Below, piece by piece: positions 12,346-23,538 of a DNA stretch of 64,000 bases (its first letter is position 1; each line of letters opens with the position of its first letter). The notes below the pieces were generated by a model that did no database searches, was not told where the DNA came from, and saw nothing but the letters and a program-made list of their open reading frames with translations. This DNA comes from Phylloscopus collybita. Its lineage: Eukaryota > Chordata > Aves > Passeriformes > Phylloscopidae. The position numbers and the translations under genes are program-made. The DNA is taken from the NCBI GenBank assembly GCA_027886175.1, contig JAJNNQ010000137.1, positions 6,576,001 to 6,640,000 of the forward strand. The letters run 5' to 3'.

Positions 12346-12410
12346 AGGCTTAGGTTGGATATTAGGAACCATTTCTTCACTGAAAGATATTAGGAACCCT
12401 TTCTTCTCTG
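12346..12410 (+). mobile_element. Small CR1 fragment with internal 28-base duplication
   Basis: The sequence TTAGGTTGGATATTAGGAAC followed by ATTTCTTCACTGAAA matches the late ORF2 region of a CR1 subfamily. The 28-base segment starting GATATTAGGAACC at 12358 is repeated at 12386 with few changes. Neither the CR1 tail nor upstream ORF2 is recognisable, so this is an internal remnant. Confidence 0.7.
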
Positions 12411-13056
12411 TCTGCTAGAGGCCTTTCAGGACACACAAAGAATGTGCCCAATCTTACTCTCTAGGAGGGAATGTCCCTCTTCACACAAGCAGACCTGGAG
12501 AGGGACAGTTCATCTGGATCCTTGCACACAGATTTTCCTGAAATATGGCATGACATGCAATATTTTTAATATAAAAACTTACTATTCTTTTCTTTTCTAG
12601 AGTATTTTTTCTAAGAACTGTTAGCTTGGAGCTGCTGGAGAATCCCAAGTGAGAAATAAAAACCTAGACCAAGTCTGTTGTGCCAAAGTGGCTGATCTCT
12701 CACTGAGCACAGAGGAAGACCTAATTCTGGAGGGAAAGAATCTGTGGGATACAAAAGACTGGAGAAAAACTCCTTGCAGGAGCTTCCAGAAGAGGATTTC
12801 CATCTAGCAGGTCTGCCAGGGGTTCAGTGCTCCCTAAAAGCAGTGCTGACAACAGATTGCTCTCCTGGAGTTGGCTTTGGGAAGCAACTTTTATGATTAA
12901 AAGCAAAAGCTTTATTTGGTCAGAAGTTTTGCTGACTCTGTTTCAAGGATACTGATATTTTAACTGAGAGCTTTAATTCCTCCAGTAAGAAGTTTTTAAT
13001 GGCTAGGGATCTATGGTGGTCCAAAAGTAGTTTAAATAGAAGTGATTTACATTTTC

Positions 13057-13089
<33 letters not shown>

Positions 13090-16007
13090 CAGAAGGTGAG
13101 GAAAGTTTCACTGAGCACAATGAAAGGACTCTGGATTTATATGGAATAAAATAATAACCAGGCTGAACTGCCAAACCCCTTAATGACCACATTCCCTTTC
13201 CAGAGATGGAAAAAGAGGAGACCAGCACCTTTTTTTTCTTCAACCTCACATTTCCAGGAATCTCTTTGCTTTGTTTTTCACATCAGGATTAGAAGAGGTA
13301 AGGGTAAGATATCAAGATAAAGGTCATTCTTAAGTATATTTAGTCTGATTGAAAGTAGGAAATGCCAGAAATCCCTCCAGATTCCCAACTCCATTTCAAG
13401 AAACACAGATAAATCCCCCAACATGTGCTTGCCTATGACCCACACCAAAAGGGAAACTGCAAACCATCTGCCTTTTGGAGAGCAATACCCAAAGCAGTTT
13501 GTTCCTGAGCTGGCTGGTGCTTCAGGCCCTGCACCTTCTCCGTGTCAGTGACCAGGGGCAGGGAAGGGACCCTGCAGAGGGACACCCCCAGCTCCTTGGC
13601 ATCTGCAGGAGCTGCCAAGGAACCCTCCCTCTGTCTGCCCCCCCTCAGATGGGCTGTGACAAAGGCTCCTGCTCTCAGGAAAGACAGGTCAGGGCTAGTT
13701 CACCAAACATGAAAGGATCTGCTCTCTGGTCCCTGACATGTTACGTGATATTTGTGTTTTGGATCGAGTCACGTGTGCCATGAGTTGTTATTTTAAATTT
13801 TATTCAAGGTGTGTGCTGTCTATTTGCATCCTGGGCTGCAGGAAGGGATTTTTTTTTTTCAAGCTCTTATTTTTTTCTCAATGTAAACAAATGGACTATA
13901 ATTTGGAAGAACATCTGTGATGCTGCTGGTACTTTGAGCAAGAAAAGAACTTTTGTGAATGGAGAGCAAGCCACATTGAGGGAGCTCCATGTAATAAAAC
14001 ACCCACCTGCCTTGGGCCTTCTTCCTTCTCTTTTATTTCCAGCACTGCCTGGGATTTTCAGCTTCCTGTTTATACATGGCACTGCAGAGGGGAATGAACC
14101 CTACAACAGGTGCTGTGTAGCAGGGATGGAAACAGAATCCAGCTCTTTCCACCCACAGACTCTCACACTCACTGCAAGCTCATGGCTGGCTTGACCACCA
14201 CTCACTCATACACCAAAAACTGCAGTGTGCTCGAGGCAGGTCAGTCTGCATCAGGAGGTATTTGCTGGTTTGCAAGACCCAAATCAGAGGCTGAACTCCA
14301 CTTTGCACCAGTGGGTTACTTCAGCAAAATACTTTCTCAGGACCTGCTTTATTTGCCATTTTCTAACCTGTGGCTCCACTTTTGCTCAAGCAGCTTTTTT
14401 GCCAAGGATAGAAACACCTCGGGCAGTTGAGGCTTTTATCATGGTAGCTGCTATCTTAGAAAAAGTTAAAGTTCCAGATCACAAAATATTTCATTCTGTG
14501 GTAGCTGTAGAAGGAAGTTGTGGCTTACTGGAGAAGCCCTGTGAGCAGCAAAGAGCCCTGAGCAGAGGAGAGACCTGCTGAACCCAGAAAACTCTGTTTT
14601 GCAGCTGAACAAAAGTGCAGTTGCTTCAGCACTGGTTAAAAATACCTGTGGCTTGATCCTGCCAGAATTGAAGGAAGTCTGCCCTAGATTAAGAAAGGCA
14701 TTTTAAAGAAAAGTCATTTTGCAACAGTGCAGATGTTTGGTTTAGTGTCACCAACAGCACAGGCTGACCTGAGAGGCTGCAGGAATGAAGACAGGCCCTC
14801 GCCTCACTGGGCAGCTCACCATCCAGAGCTGGCATTTCCATATCCTTTATCACTAGAAGATTTAATCATCTTCCCTGGTGCAGAAGCAGATGAGCAGCAC
14901 ACCCAGTCAGAGTCCTTAATATATTAAATTACTGCAGCTACATCCACTTGCTGGTTACCTGCAAAGCCCTGATTTCTGCTCAGAAATGTGCTTTCTGCTT
15001 TGCTTGGACCGTGGCCAGCTGGCTTGTGGTGCAGCTGTAACCACACCACAGCAGCAAGAAGAGAGGAGCCACCCTGAGGGTTTTCTTTAGCAAGGAGCCA
15101 GAATGTTGTTTTCCCTTAGTTTCCCTTGGTTTCCTACTTTGGCTTTGCTTTCAAGGTTTGTGGAGGAGGGATGGGTGTTTTCTGGCTGCTCTGTGGAGCT
15201 GACATTTCCCTGGATGCTGTGTCCCTGTGGAGCTCACAGCCTGTGCCAGCATTGCTCGTGGTGTCTGTGCAGGGAGAGGTGATGGATGGTGGGGCTGGAG
15301 AGGTTGCAGTTGCAAAGCAGAGGTGAGAAGGCTGACAAAAGTTGCTCCTTGCATGGCACAGAGCTCACACTAAAGCTCTTAGCAGGGAATCCCTGTGCTG
15401 CAGATGTTTAGGTAGTGGCCCAGAGCTATGGAGGGACGTGTCACCAAAGAGCATCAGGAGGAGCAGTGTGACAGCCTGCTCTAGCCCAGAGAGTGAAGGG
15501 GGAGCTGGCTTCCTGCAGCAAGCTTAGCAGATGCTAAGATGAGGAATTTGTGGCAGAGCTTCCCCTACTCTTTCACTCCCCAGGCAGCCAAACATCCTCA
15601 CCCCTTCCTCCTGGCTCTTCCACTCTTTGCAGCTTGTTGGAACCTACAAGCTCACCAGGAAGGTCCTCAGCAGCACATGGGTGCTGCCTGTGGTCAGAGT
15701 TAACCCCTTTTTGCAGTAGCAGGCCTGGGCAGTCACAGAGGAGGAAGATACTGATTGAGTGCCTACCTGGAGGGAGGCCTAAGGAGGTGCTGAGGGGAAA
15801 ACTCCACCAGCCTCACCATGCAAAGCAGCTTCACTGCCACCCAACACAGCTCCTGCCAGCCTCCATGGCCAGCCTGGGCTGGGAAAGGCTGTTCATCTGC
15901 AGACAGATGCAGACAGCTGTTGGACATCACAGTGGTTCCCAGAGCTTTTGTCTCTCCTCCCAGTTCCTCTTGGCATCTTGCCCTGAACTGAGTTTTGTTC
16001 AGATATT
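12411..16007. other. Gene-free unique sequence
   Basis: This holds a 29-base A-run at 13060-13088 and unique sequence. Several frames over 100 codons (13811-14194, 14225-14581, 15550-16107) occur but show no domains and no paired splice sites; the last one runs into the CR1 fragment that follows. Confidence 0.55.
13060..13088. repeat. A29 homopolymer tract
   Basis: An uninterrupted run of 29 A. No polyadenylation signal and no gene-like sequence lies just upstream, so it does not look like the tail of a processed gene copy. Confidence 0.97.
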
Positions 16008-16167
16008 CATCCTTGGAAGTGTTCAAGGCCAGGTTGGATGGGACTTTAAGCAACCTGATCTAGATGAGAGGTGTCCCTACCCATGGCAGGAGAGTTGGGC
16101 TAGATAGTCTTTAAGGTCCCTTCCAATCCAAACCATTCTCTCAGTTTATTCTATTATTTTATGATTT
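16008..16167 (+). mobile_element. CR1 fragment with 3' end, sense
   Basis: It starts at CATCCTTGGAAGTGTTCAAG in the last codons of ORF2, continues through GCCAGGTTGGATGGGACTTT and the 3' UTR (TAGATAGTCTTTAAGGTCCC, then TTCCAATCCAAACC) and ends in degenerate terminal octamers around TTCTATTATTTTATGATT. It is a typical short 5'-truncated copy, moderately diverged. Confidence 0.93.
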
Positions 16168-17879
16168 ATTTTAAAAAGGTCTTTTTGTTGTTGCTTTTTT
16201 TTAAGAGTATTTTCTTCCCAAACATGCCTTTCTGTCGGCACCATTCTGTTTTTAGGTCAGGAAAATATGTGGGGTTTTATTTTTAAAAAAGACACATTCC
16301 TGTGAACAATGTTAAAAAACAATAACAAAATTATGTCTGAGCTTTTCAGACTTTACATGGAAAATATTTGTTATTCATCTGCTTGGAAAATTACATAAGC
16401 CTTGCTCATGTTCTCTCTTTGGTGGAGTTTAGATAAATTGTGGTTCAGAGGGCTCAATATTGATCTCCACTTGACTCTTGAAACACCAGTCCCAGAGCTG
16501 TGTGCTTCTCAGAGCATCTCTGCTCACTGATTTGCCTGTTGAATTGTAAATGCCAGACCCAGGAGGTTCCCTTTCGTTTCTCTGCCACAAAAAATAAAAG
16601 CAGCCTTGTGACTGATTGCAGCTGATGAAGGCTAAAAGCTACATCGGTGCAAATGCTTCACTTCACTGCTGCATCCTTGCACTGCTGCCATCAGGACGTG
16701 GCACAGGCACTGCTGCACAGGAGCCCTGTGTGTCCATGCCAGGCTGCTCCAGAGCTGACATGAGTGGGGAGGATGGCACAGCCTGGGTTTAAGGCTTTTT
16801 TCCCCCCCTGTATTTTTTCCACATCTCTATCAGCTGTAGTGCCATTCCTCAGCAGGTTTGTCCTGATGCACTGCCCTGACCAGCAGCTGCTCAGTTGTTG
16901 CTGTGCTTTCCCCTCTCCAGTCCCAGCAGCCTAAATCTCAGCATCTGCAGCTGGTGGCAGCCATTTGCACCAGGGCTTGTATTATCATAAATAAACAGAG
17001 AATTCAGGCTACAGCACATGTATGTCCCAGCACTGGATATTACCAAACAATTAATTCACTCTCCCAGAAAATTTTAAACACCATAAACAGACGACCAGGC
17101 AATGCTTTCCAAGGTCCTTTTCCACCTCTGATGCCTCATTTGCTGGCTGGGTGGGCCCATATTAAACAGGCCCCTCTTCTATCTATAACCACAGATTTGC
17201 TGAGAATGTTTGATTTTATTGCTCTGCACACAGCAAACCAGCAGGGAGGGAAAGGTAGGGGGAAACCCCACACAGCTGAAAGCTGTGCTGTCCTCTCCTT
17301 TGTTTTGCCTTGTCTAGAAAGCCACAAGAGAAAGATATAATCCCTCCAGGCTTTGAGTCTACAAAGCAGATACAGCAGCTGGGCCTGAGGAGAGACAGTA
17401 GCACTGGTGATGGATGTTCTCTTAGCAGGCCTGAAAGCTTCTCTTTGCAAGAAATACCTGTTGTCCACTTCCCCCAACATGTCAGGAGGTGCACAAGGCT
17501 CCCAAAATAAATCTGTGCAGGTAAAGGTAGGAGAATCAGGAACTTCCCAACTTAACAGGCTCAGACTGGCAGAAAAAAAGACACTGCTGGATATCTCTTT
17601 AACAGATGTTTTGGGAATTGCCAATGATTTTAACAGCAAGATCTACGAAACTGGAGTTAACAACCTTTAGCCTGGCTGTGATTCATATCCAAAACTTCAC
17701 AGAGAGCTTTCATGGCCCGTTGTTTCTTGTTAGCAGAAAGGGAATTAAGTTCTTTATAGGGGGATAATGACAATTTCCTCTCTTTTCATGCAGCTAGAAC
17801 CTGTCTCTGCAGTGTACAGATTGAGGGAGAGATCAAACACTGGGTGTACCCATAGTCACTATCTTCTGCAAGGGAGGAG

Positions 17880-18060
17880 GTGAAAGGCAATTTCAATTGC
17901 ATTAGCTGCAAATGCCTGACCCAGAGAACCATCGTGATCACAAATTGAAACAAATCCCAAGACAACAGAGAAGCTGTAATAGACATGCAACAACTTCCAG
18001 GCCTGTTATCATAGATATCTCTCCTTTCATTTGCCATGATCTGAATGTCAACACATTATC
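17880..18060. promoter_or_regulatory. Candidate conserved non-coding element (motif-based)
   Basis: The block GGCAATTTCAATTGCATTAG continuing into CTGCAAATGC combines homeobox (ATTAG), E-box-like and POU (ATTTGCAT-like on the minus strand) sites. Downstream lie ATCGTGATCACAAATTG and GTTATCATAGATATC with GATA-type motifs. It is free of repeats and coding signal and has a balanced AT-rich composition. Inference only. Confidence 0.28.
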
Positions 18061-18725
18061 ATCCCAGCTCAGGCCCATCTAGAAAATATTGGTTTTAATT
18101 TGCTCCACAGAATGGATGCAAGCTCTGAACATCACTCATACCTGATAAGGGCTCATGCTCCAAGACTGGCAAATCCAGCTGCTTCTGTGGTGACTCTTCT
18201 TCATCTTCTTCTTCCTTTTATGTTGTGTTTCCCAATAGAAAGCAGAAAAAAAATGGGAAAATGCAAGCCATTAAACTCTTTGTCAAAATGAGACAAAATT
18301 TTGAATAGTACTAATACCAGATAGAAACATGAATTACATCAAAAACATCTTTCATCAAACAGTCTTGTAACTCATGCCTAGCACGAAAGCAAGGTTCCCA
18401 ACAGCCCTGCATCAGGCATCACCACCCCATAATGCCAGTAGTGCATATGGAGGAGGTGAAGCTCAGAAATCAGGTGAAGCCTCAGAGAACTATACAGCAT
18501 TGTACTCAAAAAGCTGGCTGGAACCACCTCTAAACCTAAAATTTAATCTTGACACTTGAACCTAGTGTTGCCTGTCTCCTGCTCCAGCTGAGTCATTAAG
18601 CTTATCTGTCCATTTCAAAAGAGAAAGTTTTACTAGCATTATTCTACTTTTCCTTATTAAAATACTAACTCCATTCCTTTGAAAAATCCATTCATGTCAA
18701 ATACAGAACAAAGCAAAAGGCTTAA

Positions 18726-18750
18726 TTTTTTTTTTTTTTTTTTTTTTTTT
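18726..18750. repeat. T25 homopolymer tract
   Basis: An uninterrupted run of 25 T about 140 bases upstream of a CR1 fragment. It is not a CR1 feature, as CR1 ends in octamers rather than poly(A). Confidence 0.97.
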
Positions 18751-18889
18751 GGTGAATTTGCCCATTGATAAGTGAATGTCTTCAGCGTTCAGAGGAAAAA
18801 TCTGTTCACAGCTGAATTTGAGCGAGATCAGATGAGCCCTCTGCCATCAACTCTACCAGCAATTGTGCATCCAGCAGAACCAAGGCAAG

Positions 18890-19333
18890 GACTGTCCTCC
18901 TGTATTCAGCACTGGTGAGGCCTCACCTCGAATCCTGGGTTCAGTTTTGAGCCCCTCATGACAAGAAAGATATTGAGGGACTGGAATGACTCCAGAAAAG
19001 GGAAATGGAGCTGGGAAGGGTATGGAGCATAAATCTGATGAAGAGCATCTGGGGGATCTGGGAGTGTTTAACTGGAGAAAAGGAGGTTGAGGAGGGAGCA
19101 TCTCCCTCCCTGACAGGAGGGTGTAGCAGGTGGGGGTCTTCTCCCAATTAACAAATGATATGACAAGAGGAAACGGCCTCAAGTTGCACCAGGCCACTGG
19201 TTGATTGTTATGTTGGATATTTTGAACAGGTTTTTTACCACCAGAGTTATCAAGTAGTGGAACAGACTGCCCAGGGGGGTGGCTGAGTCCTGGAGGTGTT
19301 TGAAAGATGTGTTGTTGTGGCAGCTGGGGACAT
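18890..19333 (+). mobile_element. CR1 fragment, internal part of ORF2, sense
   Basis: The match begins at TCCTCCTGTATTCAGCACTG, corresponding to the ORF2 segment L-Y-S-A-L-V-R-P-H-L-E, and continues through GAAAAGGAGGTTGAGG, the GACAAGAGG block, GTGGAACAGACTGCCCAGGG and GAGGTGTTTGAAAGATGTG. It stops near CAGCTGGGGACATG and has no terminal octamers, so both ends are missing. Frames are broken by several small indels. Confidence 0.9.
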
Positions 19334-20721
19334 GAACATGAGTGTGAGCCAGGCAGCCTGGAGGGCTCTGTGGTGGCAGTGGCAAAGTGCCACAGAGCCT
19401 CTGGCAAGGCAGGGAGGCATAAAGCAGGCAGATCATATTCGTCCCTCAGAGTAGTATTTCCAGATTAAATATAAGAGGGAAGCTCAGAGAGGTCAGAGGC
19501 TGAGGTTGACTTTCAGAACGGTGCCTTTGACATCCAAAGAGGGAGGACAGGCTCATTAAAGATGCAGTGTGGATTGCAAATCTGTCACACACCCAAGGCA
19601 CCACGTGGAGAGGGCGGATGGATGAGGTGGTTATGGAGAACCTGCTGACAACAGCGCCTCTCGAGTGACGGCTCGGGGAAGAGTTTGCTGCTGCTCAGCA
19701 TTGTTTTGACAGAAACTGCACAAAGCAACCGTGTGGGGGGCAAGGAGAAAATGTTCTCTTCCACTTGGAAGCTCGCTTAAAATCTTGTGGTGGGGAAAGA
19801 GGACCATGAATGAGAATTAAGTTCTGCATTGATTCAGGAAAATCAGTTTAGTGAGGCAGAACGGAGAGGGGAGAGAAACAAAACAAAGGGGAGGAGATGG
19901 CAACAGCAATGACAGAGAGGAAGAGCAGGCAATGCCACTGGGACACGCTGGGTGAAGGCTTCACCAGCTTCTGCCATCTCCCTGGCTTTCCACTGCTCTG
20001 TCTGCTCTGGAGCACACCAGGTCCCACCTGCTGCACCATGTCTTGGCCACAGTGGAAGTCCCTCTAAGAGAGTAAAGCTGATGGTGTCCAGCACAAGGGT
20101 ATATTCCAAGAGGGAGCCACACCATCTGCAGGCAAATTTTTTGTATGCCCTGCACTGCTTCACTCCCTCTCATCATTCATCCCTCAGCAGCTGTCTGAAG
20201 GCTGCCTCGCCACCCTGATGGCAGCACCAAAAACTTGCTGCAAACTGAACCTTCCCTGTGGGAAAATTCTGGATAGAAAATTCTAAGTAGGAAGTTCTTT
20301 GTGTTTGGTGAAAACTTAAAAACAACAGTATTCATCAGACATTGAAGGCAGAGACTCAAAATGTTGCCGAGATGCCTCACAGGTGTTCGGTTTGGGTTTG
20401 AGCTTATGGGTGAATGGGGTATGCTGTAAGTGCCCTGTTCTCATTTTATAAGTGATACTCTGTACTGAAACCATCTCCTTTTTTCAGGAAGTGGGCATTT
20501 CAGGCAGATTTTGGGGACACAGAAGCCAGATATCCTGGAAGGTACAGATCACAACGCAGTGGGGACTTGAGATCTCAAGTCTTGTGGGCCTTTACTGCAG
20601 CAGATCAAAATTTTTGGTGAAGGAGGCATTTATTGTAGTTGCAGGATGTACAAATGTAACTCCCTACCACATGGGGCTACCACTTTCTCCTGGAAAAGTT
20701 TAATCAGACTTAAGTATCTTG
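19334..20721. other. Gene-free sequence with a CpG-retaining stretch
   Basis: Around 19590-19700 CpGs cluster (CACCACGTGGAGAGGGCGG, AGCGCCTCTCGAGTGACGGC, TCGGGG), including a CACGTG E-box, with more at CAACCGTGTG and CTCGCTT downstream. Frames at 19843-20163 on the minus strand are short and unsupported. The rest shows nothing recognisable. Confidence 0.5.
19590..19790. promoter_or_regulatory. Candidate regulatory element with E-box and CpG cluster
   Basis: A CACGTG E-box at the left edge, a cluster of about ten CpGs in 200 bases, a CATTGTTTTGACAG SOX-like site and a TTGTGGTGGGG stretch sit together in otherwise CpG-poor DNA. No exon borders are seen. The call rests on composition alone. Confidence 0.27.
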
Positions 20722-20808
20722 ATGGTGGTGAGTCTCTGGAATGGGATGCCCAGAGAAGCCGTGGCTGCCCCATCCTTGGAAGTGTTCAAGGCCAGGTTTG
20801 ATGGGGCA
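20722..20808 (+). mobile_element. Short CR1 fragment, internal, sense
   Basis: The stretch GGTGGTGAGTCTCTGGAATG continuing to GCCCAGAGAAGCCGTGGCTG and CCTTGGAAGTGTTCAAGGCC is the end of CR1 ORF2. The match fades after GATGGGGCAATGTAGG, and the 3' tail is absent. Confidence 0.88.
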
Positions 20809-21504
20809 ATGTAGGATCACTTAGTCAGGAGCTGCTGTGTAGATCCAAGTGGAGAGTGTCACTTTTCTGCTTTTTTATTCTAAAGAGTAAATTAATTTCT
20901 GTATCTACCAGAAAAGCAGCTGGCTCGGGCAGTAAAGGGAAGCAAGGAGAGAAGCTACACAGAGTAACAGCTCCCTGCCTGTAAGTGCTGTGAGTATCTT
21001 CTCCATGCCATCTCCCAAGGACCCTTCTGAGAGGAAGGAAAACAGTCACCTCTCCATCAGGCACAGGTTGAGCTTGGCTGGGATCCAGGGAAACATTTCC
21101 AGTGTATCAATGACTCTGGAGGTGGCAAGCACTAAGCCTTGTGTCTCTCCTTGCAGGGAGGGTCACACACTCAGCCCAAACCTAGGATTGTGTGCCCAAG
21201 CCAAATGGATCAGGAAACAAGGGGACAAGCAGTACAGGAGTGCTCCTCCCTGTCAGGAGTGGGCTGATAAGGAAGGGGTGGTGTGGTTAATGACATACCA
21301 GGGGTATGAAATAATGTCTTGAGTGAAAGCACCATGATAGGCAAGAGCCACATTTCTGGGTGTGCAGGGCCAGTGACATTTCATACATATTTCAGCACTT
21401 CCAAGATAAAAACAAAAGGTTTTCTTACAGGCCTCGTGGAATAGATAAGAGGATTTATAATAGCTACATTTCTGGCCTATAATCCCTGGAAACTGATGTA
21501 TTTG

Positions 21505-21600
21505 CTCCACGTGCCAACTATGACATAGAGACGAGCTACATGATCAGCTCGTTCCATCATGTAATTTGGGCTGTAATAATTAAAGCTGATCTTTCTGTTT
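21505..21600. promoter_or_regulatory. Candidate regulatory element with perfect 7-base inverted repeat
   Basis: ACGAGCT at 21531-21537 and AGCTCGT at 21546-21552 are exact reverse complements with an 8-base spacer. Each arm carries a CpG, unusual in this CpG-poor surrounding. Just downstream is CTGTAATAATTAAAGCTGAT with homeobox-type sites. No gene lies near. It could be a dimeric factor site or coincidence. Confidence 0.3.
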
Positions 21601-23258
21601 CCCCTTGGCCCAGCAGAGCATGCAGCTGTATCACCCTGCAAAGAAATGGTCTTCTGGCTGAGAGCCAGCCATGGTTTTAGCAGTGGGGTGCACAGCCCTC
21701 ACCCCAGGTCTTGGCCCCTTACCTCTGCTCTCTTCTGTTGTGCCCCACCTCCTCTAGTAAAGTCACCTCTGGCTTCCCACCACCACAACTGGTTTAAATT
21801 CTGCAGCACCCTTCTCATATAAGAGTTATTTGGGAATCTCTCCAGCAGGCACTCGTCACCTCCATCCCTCTCCTACAGCACAGCCACAGCTCATTGAAAA
21901 CTTGGGCAAAGGTTTGACACCAGGGGAGAGCACTGGAGAGCAGAGCCCTTTGCCCCCACGAGCTGCCCACAGAGAGACACAGGCTGGAAGGGCTCTGCTT
22001 GGGGAAGAAGCTGAAGAGGAAGCCCAAGGCTGTGGTAAGTGGTAGATGAGTGACCAACCAAGAAACTTGAACAAAGGATCACTAAACCCTCCTAATTCAT
22101 CTCCCAGGTCCATGTCAGGGGGAAGGAGAAAGATGATAGCAGCACTATGGCTCTGGACTTTCAGCTTTGATTGTTACATGTTTCTGATGTGCCTCTGCAG
22201 CTCATAGACAAACCACAGAATTTTCTCCTTGGCAGAAAATCTGCATTTGTACTTCTCTAACACAGACTTTGTCTCTTCAGTCCCTGACAAAGAACAAAAC
22301 CCACTGAGTCTCCAGGGATAAAAGTAAAGCTTGGAGAAAGCTGTGGGATCCTGAAAAAGCCATTGATAACAGGATGCACAGGAAGGATGGAGGATGGGTG
22401 TTCACATATGTCCTGTCTGCTGTATCTTTTCAGTGCCCACCAGGCCAGCAGGGAGCACTTGATCTGACAGATGGTTTTCTTCAGCATGGACAAGCCATGG
22501 GGGACATCACACACACCCACACTTCCCAGCTTCCGCTCCCAGGCTCTCCTAAACCCCAGCAAAGAACCTCACTGCCCTTTCACACAAATGCCTGGAGACT
22601 AGTAGCTGCCCTCAAAGTGTCCACATCCTCATCTGAGAAGTATCAGAATTACTGCTCCTGAGCAGAAAGGACTTCCTGACTTGTTCTGACCAAAGCCCTG
22701 ACACCTGACAGAGACACAAGCTTCGAGTGTCCCCTTCCTCGAGGTGGCAGGAAGGTGAAGGTCACTTAGAATCCCATGTTTAGTGCATGATCATCACCAC
22801 TCTGAGCTCTCAGCCATTCACAATAGTCTATGCATTACTCATGCACACTTGGAATTGCCCACAAGGACCACAGGACAGGTGACAAAAGCCAAGCCAGGAC
22901 CCAGGGTTGGTGTGGCACAGAATCAGCCATTCTGGGTGTCAGCTGTAATCTCTACCTTCTAAATGGGGGAGAATGGGGCATCTCTAATGCACCCAGACTG
23001 GCACTGTTTGTATGATTCACCTTGCTAAACCCAGATGTCAGGACTTCACTTGGCTCAGGGCTACAGCTGGCTGTAGTGGGATCCCAAGAGATGATCAATT
23101 CTAGGCATATAAAACTTGATATAAACTAAAAAATAAAGTCCCATCCTATTCCATCAGCAAAGGTACCAGCCTCATCTCAAGGTCAGAAAACAGCTGCTGA
23201 GCCACTCTGCCATCCATCCCTCACCCAGGTCAGAGCTCCTTCAGCAGAATATTCCCCT

Positions 23259-23290
23259 TGTTTTTAATTCTAGGTGTTTTTAATTCTAGG
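23259..23290. repeat. Exact 16-base tandem duplication
   Basis: TGTTTTTAATTCTAGG occurs twice head to tail without change, which points to a recent slippage or repair duplication. Confidence 0.95.
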
Positions 23291-23499
23291 CAAGCACATT
23301 TCTCCATAAACAGAGCAAGTCACACAGCCCAAAAGCATGTGGGAGCCAGAGGCTACTCTTGGTTTGGGGTTTTCAGCTCCAGAAGAAGCTTTCAGATGGG
23401 TTATGAGTGGCATGTATGCTTCCTATTGCTGCAGGATCTGAGCTCTTTCTGCATAAAATCAATAGCAAGTCAGTGGGGAATTTCCTGGACTCATTCCCT

Positions 23500-23538
23500 T
23501 TCTCTCTCTCTCTCTTTTTTTTTTTTTTTTTTTTTTTT
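23500..23538. repeat. (TC)n followed by T24
   Basis: About seven TC units run directly into 24 T. This is a simple pyrimidine tract with no attached element. Confidence 0.97.

Larger units (their letters stand above)
16168..18889. other. Gene-free unique sequence
   Basis: No gene is recognised. A minus-strand frame at 17136-17639 (167 codons) lacks domain features. A T25 run lies at 18726-18750, and a motif-dense stretch at 17880-18060 is listed separately. Confidence 0.55.

Noticed and set aside
13060..13088. A29 as tail of a processed gene copy
   Set aside because: No polyadenylation signal or gene-like sequence precedes it and no target duplication is seen.
17136..17639. 167-codon minus-strand frame
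   Set aside because: No domain, no convincing acceptor or donor, and other frames overlap it.
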